Part shown: one piece after another, positions 36,518 to 46,416 of the stretch
Layout: each line of letters starts with the position of its first letter
How positions within the stretch are numbered: position 1 is the first letter of the stretch
Assembly: GCF_900241005.1 (NCBI RefSeq)
Contig: NZ_OEST01000001.1
Span: forward strand, 1-64,000
Origin: Bacteroides cutis
Lineage (GTDB): Bacteria > Bacteroidota > Bacteroidia > Bacteroidales > Bacteroidaceae
Direction: 5' to 3'
Length of the DNA stretch: 64,000 nt
Position numbers and translations under genes: made by a program
Notes under the pieces: generated by a model
Told to the model about the DNA's origin: nothing
The model's input: only the letters and a program-made list of their open reading frames with translations
Database searches by the model: none

Positions 36518-36525
36518 TATCTTTG
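36518..36525 (+). promoter_or_regulatory. Candidate -7 element of the MutS-like gene
   Basis: TATCTTTG on the plus strand lies 30 bases before the ATG at 36555. No clear TTTG lies 19-20 bases upstream. Confidence 0.4.
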
Positions 36526-36554
36526 TCTTCGTATATAAAAAAAGACAGAAGACA

Positions 36555-38372
36555 ATGAAGGGTAGTATCGAGGAAGTCAGCCATACATACCGCAGTATCG
36601 CGGAAAGAGGCCAACAAGAGCTAAATAAGACACAACAGCAGATATATCGTATCGGTACGTTGCGGTTGCTGTTGTTCATTGCCGGTATAGTGGGAATTAT
36701 CTACTTCCGGTCGGACGGCTGGATGACAGTGGTAGTCATTGTGCTCGTAACGCTGTTGCCGTTTATTCTGTTGATAAAATATCACAACCGCCTGTTCTAT
36801 AAAAAAGATTATCTAGAGAAGAAGGTTGAAATCAACCGGCAGGAGCTGGCTGCGCTGAATTATGACACTTCTGCCTTCGACGACGGTAAAGAGTTCATAG
36901 AACCTGCGCATCTATATACATACGATCTGGATATTTTTGGTCCACATTCGATGTTTCAATATATCAACCGCACATGTACGGAGTTGGGGAAAGAGTTACT
37001 GGCAGAATGGTTGGGAAAACATCTGGAGAGGAAAGAGGAGATATTACAAAGACAAGAGGCTGTACGGGAATTAACGCCGGAACTGAAGTTCCGCCAACGT
37101 TTCCGCATTCTAGGTTTGCTGCATAAAGGGAAAGTAGCTGATAAAATGGAACTGAAAGAATGGGCAGCAAGTCCAAGTGTTTTCCGTAAAAAACGTTTTC
37201 TACGAGTGTTACCCAAAGTGATTGCGGGAATAAATGTGTTATGTATAAGTTTAGTGATTGCCGGTATACTGCCTGCATCATTATGGGGAGTTATCTGGAT
37301 GATATTTGTGATTGCCAGCTTCGGCTTCACAGGAAAAATTACTAAGATGCAGGCTGTATATGGCAAGAAACTACAAATTTTGGGAACGTATGCGGAATTG
37401 CTGCGACTAATGGAAGAACAACCGATGCAATGTACATTACTGAAGGACATAAAAGAAAAAATAGGTGGTGAAAGAAGAAAGGCGTCGCACTCTATCAGCC
37501 AACTAAGCAAGTTGATGAATGAATTGGACCAACGAAACAATGTCTTTATGTATATCATTCTTAATGGTCTGTTCTTATGGGAGTTGCAACAAATAATGCG
37601 TATCGAGACTTGGAAGGAACAGTATGCAGGCGAATTACCCCGCTGGCTTACTGCTATCGGACAAATGGATGCACTCAATTCCCTAGCTACTTTCGCATAT
37701 AATCATCCTGATTATATTTATCCGACAATACTGAAAGAAAAGGGATTTCGTTTTCGCGCAAAAGCTTTAGGACACCCGCTGATGCATCGCGACCGCTGTG
37801 TCCGTAATGATATCGATATGGAGAAACGACCATTCTTTATTATTATTACGGGAGCAAATATGGCCGGAAAAAGTACGTATCTGCGTACTGTGGGCATTAA
37901 TTATCTGCTCGCCTGTATCGGGATGCCTGTCTGCGCGCTAAATATGGAGGTCTACCCAGCACGACTTATCACCAGTTTACGCACCAGCGATTCTCTAAAC
38001 GATAACGAGTCGTATTTCTTTGCGGAACTTAAACGTTTGAAACTTATCATTGATAAATTACAGGCAGATGAGGAATTGTTTATCATTCTTGATGAAATTC
38101 TGAAGGGAACTAATTCAATGGATAAACAGAAAGGATCGTTTGCTCTTATCAAACAGTTCATGGCGTTACAGGCCAATGGTATCATTGCCACACATGACTT
38201 GTTATTGGGTACACTCATTGACTTATTTCCCAAGAATATCCGCAATTATCGTTTCGAAGCGGATATAACAGATAATGAGTTAACATTTTCTTATCAGCTC
38301 CGGCCGGGTATCGCTCAAAATATGAATGCATGCTTTCTAATGAAAAAAATGGGGATTGCCGTCACCGACTAA
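36555..38372 (+). CDS. Membrane-anchored MutS-like ATPase
   Basis: The 605-residue protein is the only ordinary plus-strand gene in the window. The MutS ATPase domain fills the C-terminal third: Walker A GANMAGKST (433-441), then YFFAELKRLK, Walker B FIILDEILKGT and the ATHD switch. The mismatch-reading N-terminal domain with its Phe-x-Glu motif is absent. Instead there are two membrane helices near residues 36-51 and 57-75, and a further hydrophobic pair near 215-260, so the protein should be membrane-bound. Its family occurs in Bacteroidetes with unknown role; mismatch repair is unlikely. The ATG at 36555 is chosen because the frame upstream runs through the palindrome array. A GGGGATT/AATCCCC hairpin covers the stop codon. 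Confidence 0.88.
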   Translation: MKGSIEEVSHTYRSIAERGQQELNKTQQQIYRIGTLRLLLFIAGIVGIIYFRSDGWMTVVVIVLVTLLPFILLIKYHNRLFYKKDYLEKKVEINRQELAALNYDTSAFDDGKEFIEPAHLYTYDLDIFGPHSMFQYINRTCTELGKELLAEWLGKHLERKEEILQRQEAVRELTPELKFRQRFRILGLLHKGKVADKMELKEWAASPSVFRKKRFLRVLPKVIAGINVLCISLVIAGILPASLWGVIWMIFVIASFGFTGKITKMQAVYGKKLQILGTYAELLRLMEEQPMQCTLLKDIKEKIGGERRKASHSISQLSKLMNELDQRNNVFMYIILNGLFLWELQQIMRIETWKEQYAGELPRWLTAIGQMDALNSLATFAYNHPDYIYPTILKEKGFRFRAKALGHPLMHRDRCVRNDIDMEKRPFFIIITGANMAGKSTYLRTVGINYLLACIGMPVCALNMEVYPARLITSLRTSDSLNDNESYFFAELKRLKLIIDKLQADEELFIILDEILKGTNSMDKQKGSFALIKQFMALQANGIIATHDLLLGTLIDLFPKNIRNYRFEADITDNELTFSYQLRPGIAQNMNACFLMKKMGIAVTD

Positions 38373-38377
38373 TCCCC
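38351..38377 (+). terminator. Hairpin at the end of the MutS-like gene
   Basis: GGGGATT (38351-38357) and AATCCCC (38371-38377) form a stem that includes the stop codon. The T-run after it is poor (AATCTTTACT), so it may be a weak terminator between convergent genes. Confidence 0.45.
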
Positions 38378-38416
38378 AATCTTTACTAAAAACGTGCTTT
38401 AATCGTCCTCGTAAAT

Positions 38417-38956
38417 TTACATATTCTTACATCTTAACAAAAATGCAGATACTGCCGCAGCCTCATTATCTGTAAAATAGCGCACGGATGTTATCGGTGT
38501 GTATGTATACGGCACAAATTGGAATAACTGTACGGCGGCAAACTTATTATCTTGAGAAAGCATCACATCCATACGTATGTTTCCACTTGCATCACCTTTC
38601 ACACTAGATTCACAGTCCAACTTTCCGTGTTCAATCATTTCTGTCAACTGGTTCATATATTTCAAGTCAAAGAAAAGGCTATGTTCTTTTGCTACACTCC
38701 CAGTAGGAAGATATACAATTTCTTTGGATTTCCAGAACAAACGGAAAACACCTAATAAAACTAATGCCGTACCCAGTACCATTAATGCCATACTGACTGT
38801 GGAAGATTTATCACTCATCTCAAAGATGGATGCAAAGATCAAAATACCTACTAACAGCATTGCTACTGAAAGGATAAGGCCAGAAACACTTGTACGCTTT
38901 ACAATATCGGGATGTTCAGACGCAAAAAGTGTTGCGTCAACAGTTTGAGTTGCCAT
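38417..38956 (-). CDS. Small membrane protein of unknown function
   Basis: The 179-residue protein has a short N-terminal cytoplasmic part, two membrane helices (about 23-45 and 53-73, with a short connecting turn DKSSTV) and a soluble C-terminal domain of about 105 residues with the pattern MLSQDNKFAAVQLFQFVPYTY. No family is recognised. It converges on the MutS-like gene with 44 bases between them, and is followed upstream by another small unknown on the same strand. No functional clue is available. Confidence 0.7.
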   Translation of the reverse strand: MATQTVDATLFASEHPDIVKRTSVSGLILSVAMLLVGILIFASIFEMSDKSSTVSMALMVLGTALVLLGVFRLFWKSKEIVYLPTGSVAKEHSLFFDLKYMNQLTEMIEHGKLDCESSVKGDASGNIRMDVMLSQDNKFAAVQLFQFVPYTYTPITSVRYFTDNEAAAVSAFLLRCKNM

Positions 38957-39062
38957 AATAATTTGTTTTAATGATTTGTTGAAATAAAAAAATAGATCTT
39001 TCCTTCTTGCAGAATATATTTAACCTGCACAGAAGAAATAAAGTTTTAGTTCAATAAAATCA

Positions 39063-39485
39063 CTAAATGAGAATACGTCTCAATGTGAATATATAATACT
39101 CACACACAGGTTGATAACGATAATAAGCTGTAGAATCAAAAAGTTTCTCCCGATGTAATGACAGAACAGCCTCATACTGGGCTATTTTGTCTATCCAATC
39201 TTTTAAAGAAAAAACATACTCTGTAGCAATGGTACGCTGAATACGGGACGAGGTCACTAACTGCGTATATCCTCCATTGACACCTGCCAATTCTGCATCG
39301 GGTAAATAAGGCAATTGAGGGGTGGTAAAACATGTAGCTTCTTGCTGGGGACTACCAGTTATAGCTTGAATATCTACAGATTTTTTTCCATTTATCGATT
39401 CACTCCCGATAAACGTATCACTCGCTGTCTGCCATAAGGCCAATGCAAGCACCAGAAATCCTATAAACTTTATATATCTAGCCAT
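39063..39485 (-). CDS. Small exported protein of unknown function
   Basis: The protein of about 140 residues starts MARYIKFIGFLVLALALWQTASD, a signal peptide or membrane anchor. The remainder is polar, with TFIGSESINGKK and a tyrosine-rich C-terminus (YYRYQPVCEYYIF). I recognise no family. I chose the ATG at 39485; a TTG four codons earlier (39497) is less likely. A TATATTTG box (39502-39495) just upstream could be its -7 element. It lies between the ribosomal terminator and another small unknown gene. Confidence 0.6.
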   Translation of the reverse strand: MARYIKFIGFLVLALALWQTASDTFIGSESINGKKSVDIQAITGSPQQEATCFTTPQLPYLPDAELAGVNGGYTQLVTSSRIQRTIATEYVFSLKDWIDKIAQYEAVLSLHREKLFDSTAYYRYQPVCEYYIFTLRRILI

Positions 39486-39614
39486 AACAATATGCAAATA
39501 TAACGGTTTAACCGATAGATTTGTTTAACGCATACATCTTTTAATATTTGTTGAATGAAATATGCTAAATCCCAATAATAAGGTATGAAAGAGAAAGATA
39601 CAAAGGAAATAAAA

Positions 39615-39643
39615 AAAGCCGTCCCAATCGCTGGGACAGCTTT
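39615..39643 (-). terminator. Terminator of the ribosomal supercluster
   Basis: AAAGC-c-GTCCCA and TGGGAC-a-GCTTT form an 11-bp stem with one mismatch and a 5-base loop. On the minus strand it is followed by seven T residues. It lies 26 bases after the rplQ stop. Confidence 0.9.
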
Positions 39644-39668
39644 CTATATATAAAAAGAATAGTTGAAA

Positions 39669-40169
39669 TTATTCTGCTTTAGTTTCTTCTGTAGCAGGAA
39701 CTTCAGCAACCGGAGTAGCAGTTTCTACAGCAGGAGTAACTTCAGCAGTAGCTTTCTTTGAACGACGGGTACGAGTAGCTTTCTTAGCAACTTTTTCCTT
39801 AGCCATGTTTTCGTTATAATCAACAAGTTCAATAAAGCACATTTCTGCATTATCACCTAAACGATTACCTGTCTTAATGATACGAGTGTAACCACCTGGA
39901 CGATCAGCAATCTTCACAGAGATTTCTTTAAACAACTCAGTTACAGCATACTTGTCTTGCAAATTGCTAAATACAACACGGCGAGAATTTGTCGTATCAT
40001 CTTTAGCTTTTGTAATCAAAGGCTCAACAAACTTCTTCAAAGCTTTGGCCTTTGCAACAGTCGTAGTGATTCTTTTGTGCTTAATCAGAGAACACGCCAT
40101 ATTAGCCAACATAGCGTTTCTATGAGAGGCAGTACGACCTAAATGGTTGAATTTTTTATTATGTCTCAT
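39669..40169 (-). CDS. rplQ: 50S ribosomal protein L17
   Basis: The core (about residues 1-120, starting [21 protein letters not shown]) is standard bL17, which binds near the peptide exit tunnel. The remaining 45 residues form a low-complexity tail, lysine/arginine-rich and then alanine/glutamate-rich (ATRTRRSKK, then [16 protein letters not shown]). The tail is absent from E. coli L17 but is common in Bacteroidetes. It is the last gene of the supercluster, three bases after rpoA, with a strong terminator behind it. Confidence 0.97.
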   Translation of the reverse strand: MRHNKKFNHLGRTASHRNAMLANMACSLIKHKRITTTVAKAKALKKFVEPLITKAKDDTTNSRRVVFSNLQDKYAVTELFKEISVKIADRPGGYTRIIKTGNRLGDNAEMCFIELVDYNENMAKEKVAKKATRTRRSKKATAEVTPAVETATPVAEVPATEETKAE

Positions 40170-40172
40170 TTT

Positions 40173-41165
40173 TTATTCTTTATCTAATTTATATTTAGAA
40201 ATATCAGTTCCAAACGACAGATTCAGACTTTCCAGCAAATCATCAAGCTCGGTAAGCGATTTCTTTCCGAAGTTTCTGAATTTCAGCAGATCCGTCTTGT
40301 TGAACTGTACCAAGTCGCCCAAAGTTTCTACATCGGCAGCCTTCAAACAGTTAAGGGCACGAACCGAAAGATCCATATCAACAAGCTTAGTCTTCAACAA
40401 TTGACGCATGTGCAATACTTCTTCATCAAATTCTTCATTGCCGTCAACATCGTTACTTTCTAACGTAATCTTCTCATCAGAGAAGAGCATGAAATGATAA
40501 ATCAGAATTTTTGCAGCCTCTTTCAGAGCTTCTTTCGGATGAATGGAACCGTCCGTAGTAATCTCAAGTACCAATTTTTCATAGTCAGTCTTCTGTTCTA
40601 CACGGAAGTTTTCTACCTGATACTTCACATTACGTATCGGAGTATAAATAGAATCGATAGGAATTACGTTCACGTCAGTGCAATATTCGCGGTTTTCGTC
40701 AGCAGGAACATAACCACGACCTTTGTTGATCGTAATATCTATCTGCATAGTTGCCTTTGAATCTAAATGACAAATAACTAATTCAGGATTTAACACTTCA
40801 AATCCAGTTAAATACTTACCTATGTCACCTGCTTTAAATTCACTTGAATTCTCGATTGTAATACTTACTTTTTCGCTCTCGAATTCTTCAACTACTTGCT
40901 TGAATCTCACTTGTTTCAGATTCAAGATAATGTTAGTAACATCCTCTTTAACTCCCTGAACACTGGAGAATTCATGCTCAACACCGTCTATCTTAATAGT
41001 GGTAATGGCAAAACCTTCCAATGAAGAAAGCAGGATGCGGCGCAATGCATTACCTACGGTAATACCGAAACCAGGCTCCAACGGACGAAATTCGAATTTT
41101 CCGAATTTTGAATCCGCTTCCAACATTAATACTTTATCAGGTTTTTGAAATGCTAATATCGCCAT
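40173..41165 (-). CDS. rpoA: RNA polymerase alpha subunit
   Basis: The 330-residue protein has the N-terminal assembly domain (about 1-230, with [19 protein letters not shown]) that dimerises and docks beta and beta-prime. After a linker comes the C-terminal domain (about 255-320, with [21 protein letters not shown] and [19 protein letters not shown]) that contacts DNA and activators. It follows rpsD by 11 bases, as in most bacterial alpha operons. Confidence 0.98.
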   Translation of the reverse strand: MAILAFQKPDKVLMLEADSKFGKFEFRPLEPGFGITVGNALRRILLSSLEGFAITTIKIDGVEHEFSSVQGVKEDVTNIILNLKQVRFKQVVEEFESEKVSITIENSSEFKAGDIGKYLTGFEVLNPELVICHLDSKATMQIDITINKGRGYVPADENREYCTDVNVIPIDSIYTPIRNVKYQVENFRVEQKTDYEKLVLEITTDGSIHPKEALKEAAKILIYHFMLFSDEKITLESNDVDGNEEFDEEVLHMRQLLKTKLVDMDLSVRALNCLKAADVETLGDLVQFNKTDLLKFRNFGKKSLTELDDLLESLNLSFGTDISKYKLDKE

Positions 41166-41176
41166 GAAATTAATTA

Positions 41177-41782
41177 TTATTTAGAATACAATTCTACAAT
41201 CAAATGCTCTTTAATGTTTTCAGGAATGTCTGCTCTTTCAGGTATATGCAACAACTTACCTACTTTTGCATTATCATCCCATTCCAACCAAGGATACTTG
41301 CTGTGATTAAATCCCGCCAGTGAATTAGCGATAACTTCCAAAGATTTAGATCTTTCACGAACACCAATCACCTGCCCTGGTTTTACTGCATATGAAGGTA
41401 TATTTACAACTTCACCATCTACAGTAATATGCTTATGACTAACCAACTGACGAGCAGCTGCACGAGTCGGAGCAATACCCAAACGGAATACTATATTGTC
41501 AAGACGACCTTCTAACAATTGAAGAAGAATTTCACCGGTAATACCTTTAGCGGTTTCAGCCTTCTCAAACAAGTTGCGGAATTGTTTTTCCAAAACTCCA
41601 TAGGTGTATTTGGCTTTCTGTTTCTCACGAAGTTGAACACCATATTCAGAAGTTTTTCTCTTTCTTGAATTTCCGTGTTGACCAGGAGGGTAATTCTTCT
41701 TTGACAATACCTTGTCTGCTCCAAAGATTCCTTCACCGAATTTACGGGCTATTCTTGATTTTGGTCCAGTATATCTAGCCAT
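41177..41782 (-). CDS. rpsD: 30S ribosomal protein S4
   Basis: The 201-residue protein starts [17 protein letters not shown] and has the S4 RNA-binding domain ([32 protein letters not shown]). It is a primary 16S rRNA binder and in several phyla also represses its own operon. A 115-base spacer with possible RNA structure lies upstream, the largest gap within the alpha section, and could be a control site. Confidence 0.98.
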   Translation of the reverse strand: MARYTGPKSRIARKFGEGIFGADKVLSKKNYPPGQHGNSRKRKTSEYGVQLREKQKAKYTYGVLEKQFRNLFEKAETAKGITGEILLQLLEGRLDNIVFRLGIAPTRAAARQLVSHKHITVDGEVVNIPSYAVKPGQVIGVRERSKSLEVIANSLAGFNHSKYPWLEWDDNAKVGKLLHIPERADIPENIKEHLIVELYSK

Positions 41783-41897
41783 TTCTTTTAAATATTTAAT
41801 TGTTTATTCATGAACTCAATTTGTTGCAGCCGCGATTGCAGAGAAGAATATACAATCCAATAACAAAATCAAGTGTCATTTTTATTAAAGGTAAATC
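41783..41897 (-). promoter_or_regulatory. Candidate S4 leader RNA
   Basis: This spacer before rpsD is unusually long for the cluster. On the minus strand TTTGTT and AACAAA can form an outer helix, and GATTG and CAATC an inner hairpin that carries a pyrimidine-rich loop. S4 leaders have been described for several bacterial groups, including Bacteroidia. I could not compare the sequence with those models, so the assignment is tentative. Confidence 0.35.
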
Positions 41898-42287
41898 TTA
41901 AACTCTACGTCTTTTCGGAGGACGACAACCATTATGCGGAAGCGGAGTTACATCAACAATCTCCGTAACTTCAATACCTGCACCATGGATAGTTCTAATA
42001 GCAGATTCACGCCCATTACCCGGACCTTTCACATATGCTTTTACCTTTCTCAATCCAAGATCATATGCTATCTTAGCACAATCTTGCGCAGCCATCTGTG
42101 CTGCATAAGGAGTATTCTTCTTAGAACCTCTAAATCCCATCTTTCCAGCAGAAGACCATGAAATAATCTGACCTTCACTATTTGCCAGAGAAACAATAAT
42201 GTTGTTGAAAGATGAATGAACATGTAACTGTCCATTAGCATCTACCTTTACATTTCTCTTTTTTGCTGCAACTGTTTTTTTTGCCAT
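41898..42287 (-). CDS. rpsK: 30S ribosomal protein S11
   Basis: The 129-residue uS11 has the signature [23 protein letters not shown] and the conserved C-terminus [16 protein letters not shown]. It sits on the 30S platform close to the E site. It is 11 bases after rpsM, in the usual alpha-operon order. Confidence 0.98.
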   Translation of the reverse strand: MAKKTVAAKKRNVKVDANGQLHVHSSFNNIIVSLANSEGQIISWSSAGKMGFRGSKKNTPYAAQMAAQDCAKIAYDLGLRKVKAYVKGPGNGRESAIRTIHGAGIEVTEIVDVTPLPHNGCRPPKRRRV

Positions 42288-42298
42288 ATCAACAATTA

Positions 42299-42679
42299 TT
42301 ATTTAGTAGCTTTTTTCTTATTAGCAACGGTTTTCTTTCTACCTTTACGAGTACGAGCGTTATTTTTTGTGCTCTGTCCTCTCACAGGAAGACCAATACG
42401 ATGACGTACACCACGGTAACAACCGATATCCATTAAACGCTTAATGTTCAATTGAACTTCAGAACGAAGATCACCTTCAACTTTATACTCTGCACCAATG
42501 ATCTCACGAATCTTGGCAGCCTGATCATCCGTCCAGTCTTTCACTTTCAGGTCCTTATCAACACCCGCTTTATCCAAAATTTTTGCTGAACTACTACGAC
42601 CTATTCCATATACATAGGTCAACGCAACTTCACCTCTTTTATTTTGAGGTAAATCGACACCAACTATTCTTATAGCCAT
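42299..42679 (-). CDS. rpsM: 30S ribosomal protein S13
   Basis: The 126-residue uS13 starts [20 protein letters not shown] and ends in the basic [23 protein letters not shown] tail that contacts P-site tRNA. It is in the head of the 30S subunit at the bridge to 50S. It follows rpmJ by 34 bases. Confidence 0.98.
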   Translation of the reverse strand: MAIRIVGVDLPQNKRGEVALTYVYGIGRSSSAKILDKAGVDKDLKVKDWTDDQAAKIREIIGAEYKVEGDLRSEVQLNIKRLMDIGCYRGVRHRIGLPVRGQSTKNNARTRKGRKKTVANKKKATK

Positions 42680-42713
42680 ATACTAAATTATTTTTCTTGC
42701 AAAAATAATAATA

Positions 42714-42830
42714 TTATCCTTGACGTTGTTTATACTTAGGATTTTTCTTGTTAATAACATACAAACGGCCATTACGTCTAACGATCTTACACTCTGGCGT
42801 ACGTTTCTTTAAGGATGCTCTTACTTTCAT
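42714..42830 (-). CDS. rpmJ: 50S ribosomal protein L36
   Basis: I translated this 38-codon gene directly: it starts [17 protein letters not shown], continues [18 protein letters not shown] and ends RQG. Only one of the cysteines used for zinc in classical L36 is kept (Cys14), so this is the zinc-free form. It lies between infA and rpsM, as in most bacteria. Confidence 0.95.
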   Translation of the reverse strand: MKVRASLKKRTPECKIVRRNGRLYVINKKNPKYKQRQG

Positions 42831-42838
42831 ATCTTATT

Positions 42839-43057
42839 TTATTTATATCTAAATACAATTCTTCCTTTCGATAAATCGTAAGGAGACATTTCGACTCTTA
42901 CCTTATCACCCGGCAGGATTTTGATATAATGCATTCGCATCTTACCGGAAATATGCGCAGTAATCTCATGTCCGTTTTCTAATTCAACACGAAACATTGC
43001 ATTAGACAATGCTTCAACTATAACTCCATCTTGTTCTATTGCAGATTGCTTTGCCAT
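42839..43057 (-). CDS. infA: Translation initiation factor IF-1
   Basis: The 72-residue OB-fold protein starts [22 protein letters not shown] and has the family pattern [30 protein letters not shown]-1 blocks the A site during initiation. It is nine bases after map and eight before rpmJ. Confidence 0.97.
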   Translation of the reverse strand: MAKQSAIEQDGVIVEALSNAMFRVELENGHEITAHISGKMRMHYIKILPGDKVRVEMSPYDLSKGRIVFRYK

Positions 43058-43066
43058 ATTAAACTC

Positions 43067-43867
43067 TTAAATTGCTTTATCTCCTAATACTTCCTCAATG
43101 AATTTGAAAGATGATAAAATTTCAGCATCTCCATTTCCGACCGCTATCGTATGCTCAAAATGAGCAGCACATTTCCGATCCTTGGTTCTTACTGTCCATC
43201 CATCACGCTCCATTACTATCTGTCGGCTACCTAAAGTAATCATTGGCTCAATAGCAATACATAAACCTTTTTTTAACATCGTTCCATAACCACGTTTACC
43301 ATAATTAGGAACTTGTGGATCCTCATGCATTTCCATACCAATTCCATGACCGACAAACTCACGCACTACACCATAAGAATTAGACTCGCAGTGTTGCTGT
43401 ATCGAATATCCGATATCCCCCACCCGCTTACCTTGAACAGCATTCTGTATTCCTATATATAATGCTTCTTTAGTAACTTTCAATAATTTACGAACTTCCT
43501 CATCAACTTCACCTACACAAAACGTATAAGCAGAATCACCACAAAAACCATTCATGTAAGTACCACAATCAACAGACACAACATCACCTTCTTTAAGTAC
43601 TACATCATCACTCGGAATTCCATGTACAACCTGATCATTTACAGATGTACAGATTGAAGCAGGAAATGGATCACCGCATTGACTCGGAAAACCTTTGAAA
43701 GTAGGAACAGCACCATTATCTCTAATGAACTCCTCTGCTACCCTATCAAGCTCTTTTGTTGTTACTCCCGGCTTTAATATTTTAGCGACTTCAGCCAGTG
43801 TTTTTCCAACAAGCAAATTACTCTTGCGGAGCAGTTCTATTTCATCCTCAGTTTTAAGAAATATCAT
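43067..43867 (-). CDS. map: Methionine aminopeptidase, type I
   Basis: The 266-residue enzyme removes the initiator methionine from new proteins. The pita-bread fold is recognisable from the metal ligands: VSVDCGTYMNGFCGDSAYTF (two aspartates), GHGIGMEMHEDPQVPNYG (histidine region) and IEPMITLG plus the late glutamate region FEHTIAV. No N-terminal SH3-like zinc domain is present. It follows secY by 12 bases; adk, which often lies here in other bacteria, is missing. Confidence 0.97.
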   Translation of the reverse strand: MIFLKTEDEIELLRKSNLLVGKTLAEVAKILKPGVTTKELDRVAEEFIRDNGAVPTFKGFPSQCGDPFPASICTSVNDQVVHGIPSDDVVLKEGDVVSVDCGTYMNGFCGDSAYTFCVGEVDEEVRKLLKVTKEALYIGIQNAVQGKRVGDIGYSIQQHCESNSYGVVREFVGHGIGMEMHEDPQVPNYGKRGYGTMLKKGLCIAIEPMITLGSRQIVMERDGWTVRTKDRKCAAHFEHTIAVGNGDAEILSSFKFIEEVLGDKAI

Positions 43868-43879
43868 TCTTCAAAATGA

Positions 43880-45223
43880 TTAATATGCAGCTACACTGCC
43901 ACTACGTCCTTTAATACGTCCAGATTTCAATAAACCATCATAATGTCTCATCAACAAATGACTTTCAACCTGCTGGAGAGTATCAAGAACTACACCTACA
44001 AGAATTAACAAAGATGTACCACCGAAGAACTGAGCAAACTCAGCTTTCACACCAAATATACCAGCAAATGCAGGCATAATAGCAACCAAAGCCAAAAAGA
44101 AAGAACCAGGCAAAGTAATACGAGACATAATCTCATCAATATACTCAGCTGTTTTCTTTCCCGGTTTGATACCTGGAATAAAACCATTATTTCTCTTCAT
44201 ATCCTCAGCCATCTGAGTCGGATTAATGGTAATTGCAGTATAGAAATACGTAAACAATATAATCAACACTGCAAAAATCAAATTATACCAAAAACTTGTA
44301 TGATCAGTTAATGCATGTACGAAACCGCTTACATTATTTACATTAGAGAATCCAATAAGAGTAATAGGAATAAACATGATTGCCTGAGCAAAAATAATAG
44401 GCATCACGTTAGCAGCATTTACCTTCAAAGGGATATATTGTCTAGCACCGCCATATTGCTTATTACCTACAATCTTTTTTGCATACTGAACTGGTATTTT
44501 TCTAGTTCCTTGAACTAAAAGAATAGCAAATGCAATGACAATCAATAAAACAACAAGTTCAATCAAAAACATCACTAAACCACCTGTTTTATCTGTCATA
44601 CGAGAAATTAATTCTTGAAACAAAGACTGAGGCAGACGGGCAATAATACCAATCATGATGATCAATGAAATACCGTTACCGATTCCTTTATCTGTAATTC
44701 TCTCACCAAGCCACAAAATAAACATACTTCCTGCAGCCAAAATAATGGTAGAAGTAAGCATAAACAGAGTCCAATCTAATGAAGCATTTAAAGAAGGACC
44801 AGCCTGCATTTTAAGATTGAGCAAATAAGAAGGAGCTTGAACCAGCAAAATAATAATAGTCAAATAACGAGTATACTGATTCATTTTTCTTCTACCACTT
44901 TCACCTTCGCGTTGCAGTTTCTGAAAATACGGTACCGCAATACCTAGCAACTGAATCACAATGGAAGCAGAGATATAAGGCATAATACCCAATGCAAAAA
45001 TAGATGCATTAGAGAATGCTCCTCCAGAAAACATGTTTAACAAAGCTAAAAGACCCTCGCTTGTTTGTTGATGCAATTGTGTTAACATCGACGGGTTAAT
45101 TCCCGGCAAAACAACATACGAACCAAAACGGTAAATTGCCACAAACAATATGGTAATGAGGATCCGTTGTCTCAGATCCTCAATTTTCCATATATTCTTT
45201 AATGTTTCAATAGCTTTTCTCAT
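43880..45223 (-). CDS. secY: Preprotein translocase subunit SecY
   Basis: The 447-residue protein has about ten membrane helices and forms the channel through which Sec substrates cross or enter the inner membrane. Family signatures include YRFGSYVVLPGINP, GGAFSNASIFALGIMPYISASI in helix 2, GNGISLIIMIGI, and NPTQMAEDMKRNNGFIPGIKPGKKT. It starts five bases after rplO. Confidence 0.98.
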   Translation of the reverse strand: MRKAIETLKNIWKIEDLRQRILITILFVAIYRFGSYVVLPGINPSMLTQLHQQTSEGLLALLNMFSGGAFSNASIFALGIMPYISASIVIQLLGIAVPYFQKLQREGESGRRKMNQYTRYLTIIILLVQAPSYLLNLKMQAGPSLNASLDWTLFMLTSTIILAAGSMFILWLGERITDKGIGNGISLIIMIGIIARLPQSLFQELISRMTDKTGGLVMFLIELVVLLIVIAFAILLVQGTRKIPVQYAKKIVGNKQYGGARQYIPLKVNAANVMPIIFAQAIMFIPITLIGFSNVNNVSGFVHALTDHTSFWYNLIFAVLIILFTYFYTAITINPTQMAEDMKRNNGFIPGIKPGKKTAEYIDEIMSRITLPGSFFLALVAIMPAFAGIFGVKAEFAQFFGGTSLLILVGVVLDTLQQVESHLLMRHYDGLLKSGRIKGRSGSVAAY

Positions 45224-45227
45224 TGTA

Positions 45228-45674
45228 TCAGAGTTTTACTACTTGTCCACCAGCAGCTTCGATGGCAGCAACAGCAGTCTTAGAAAATGCATGTGCTTGT
45301 ACATCCAACTTAGCAGTCAAAGTTCCGTTACCTAATACTTTTACCAACTGGCTGGAAGAAATGAAACCGGCTTCAATGAAATCATTAATACCTACAGTTT
45401 GTAAATTCTTAGCTTCTGCCAATTTCTGAATTGTATCCAAGTTGATAGCTTTATACTCTACACGATTAATGTTTTTAAAGCCAAACTTAGGAACACGACG
45501 TTGAAGAGGCATCTGACCACCTTCAAAACCTATCTTCTTAGAGTATCCAGATCTTGATTTAGCTCCCTTATGACCTCTAGTAGAAGTACCTCCCAAGCCA
45601 GAACCCGGACCACGTCCGATTCTTTTTCTTGTTTTAGTAGATCCCTCTGCAGGTTTTAAATTACTTAAGTTCAT
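45228..45674 (-). CDS. rplO: 50S ribosomal protein L15
   Basis: The 148-residue uL15 has the glycine- and arginine-rich start (NLKPAEGSTKTRKRIGRGPGSG) that threads into 23S rRNA, and the C-terminal signature VQAHAFSKTAVAAIEAAGG. It is between rpmD and secY, as in other spc operons. Confidence 0.98.
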   Translation of the reverse strand: MNLSNLKPAEGSTKTRKRIGRGPGSGLGGTSTRGHKGAKSRSGYSKKIGFEGGQMPLQRRVPKFGFKNINRVEYKAINLDTIQKLAEAKNLQTVGINDFIEAGFISSSQLVKVLGNGTLTAKLDVQAHAFSKTAVAAIEAAGGQVVKL

Positions 45675-45704
45675 ATTGTAATTCGTTTTATATTCAACAA
45701 ATAA

Positions 45705-45881
45705 TTACTTAACAATGGTAACCAAGTGTTTAACCTTATCCACCATTCCAAGAATTGAAGGAGTACATTCGTGTTCAACCACACGATTCAACTTATGGAG
45801 TCCCAGTGCATCAAGAGTTCTCTTCTGATCTGCAGGAGCCCCAATTCTACTTTTAACTTGTTTAATCTTAATAGTCGACAT
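45705..45881 (-). CDS. rpmD: 50S ribosomal protein L30
   Basis: Read directly from the sequence, this 58-residue protein starts MSTIKIKQVKSRIGAPADQ, has the L30 core RTLDALGLHKLNRVVEH, and ends DKVKHLVTIVK. The start at 45881 lies 11 bases after rpsE. Confidence 0.95.
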   Translation of the reverse strand: MSTIKIKQVKSRIGAPADQKRTLDALGLHKLNRVVEHECTPSILGMVDKVKHLVTIVK

Positions 45882-45892
45882 ATTCTTCCTCC

Positions 45893-46411
45893 TTATCCTC
45901 TAAATACTTTTTCCATACTAATTCCTCTGTTCTGAGCAACCATACGAGCATCACGCATTTCACTTAATGCAAGAATAGTAGCTTTTACCAAGTTATGCGG
46001 GTTGGAAGAACCTTTTGACTTTGCCAAAACATCTGTTACACCAACACTTTCAAGCACAGCACGCATTGCACCACCTGCTACTACACCAGTACCGTGAGAA
46101 GCCGGCTTGATAAATACCTCAGCACCACCAAATTTAGCAGACTGTTCGTGGGGAACCGTACCCTTCAAAACAGGCACTTTAGTCAAGTTTTTCTTTGCAG
46201 ATTCAACACCTTTAGCAATAGCAGCTGTCACTTCGCCAGCTTTACCAAGGCCCCAACCGATGATACCTTCTTCATTACCTACTACCACAATAGCAGAGAA
46301 ACTAAAAGTTCTACCACCCTTGGTTACTTTGGTCACACGATTAATAGCAACCAATCTGTCTTTCAGCTCTATATCGTTTGTAATCTTAACTCTATTATTA
46401 AGTCCTGCCAT
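45893..46411 (-). CDS. rpsE: 30S ribosomal protein S5
   Basis: The 172-residue uS5 has the N-terminal double-stranded RNA-binding fold ([22 protein letters not shown]) and the C-terminal [20 protein letters not shown]. It lines the mRNA entry tunnel and affects decoding accuracy. It follows rplR by five bases. Confidence 0.98.
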   Translation of the reverse strand: MAGLNNRVKITNDIELKDRLVAINRVTKVTKGGRTFSFSAIVVVGNEEGIIGWGLGKAGEVTAAIAKGVESAKKNLTKVPVLKGTVPHEQSAKFGGAEVFIKPASHGTGVVAGGAMRAVLESVGVTDVLAKSKGSSNPHNLVKATILALSEMRDARMVAQNRGISMEKVFRG

Positions 46412-46416
46412 AATGA

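Larger units (their letters stand above)
36112..36554. other. Divergent intergenic region
   Basis: This 443-base gap separates two divergent genes. It contains the palindrome array (36322-36415), flanked by ordinary AT-rich sequence, and a candidate -7 box for the MutS-like gene. Apparent reading frames here consist mainly of the repeat and are not credible. Confidence 0.6.

Noticed and set aside
36956..37678. 240-codon minus-strand frame inside the MutS-like gene
   Set aside because: Shadow frame; the plus-strand MutS ATPase motifs are decisive.
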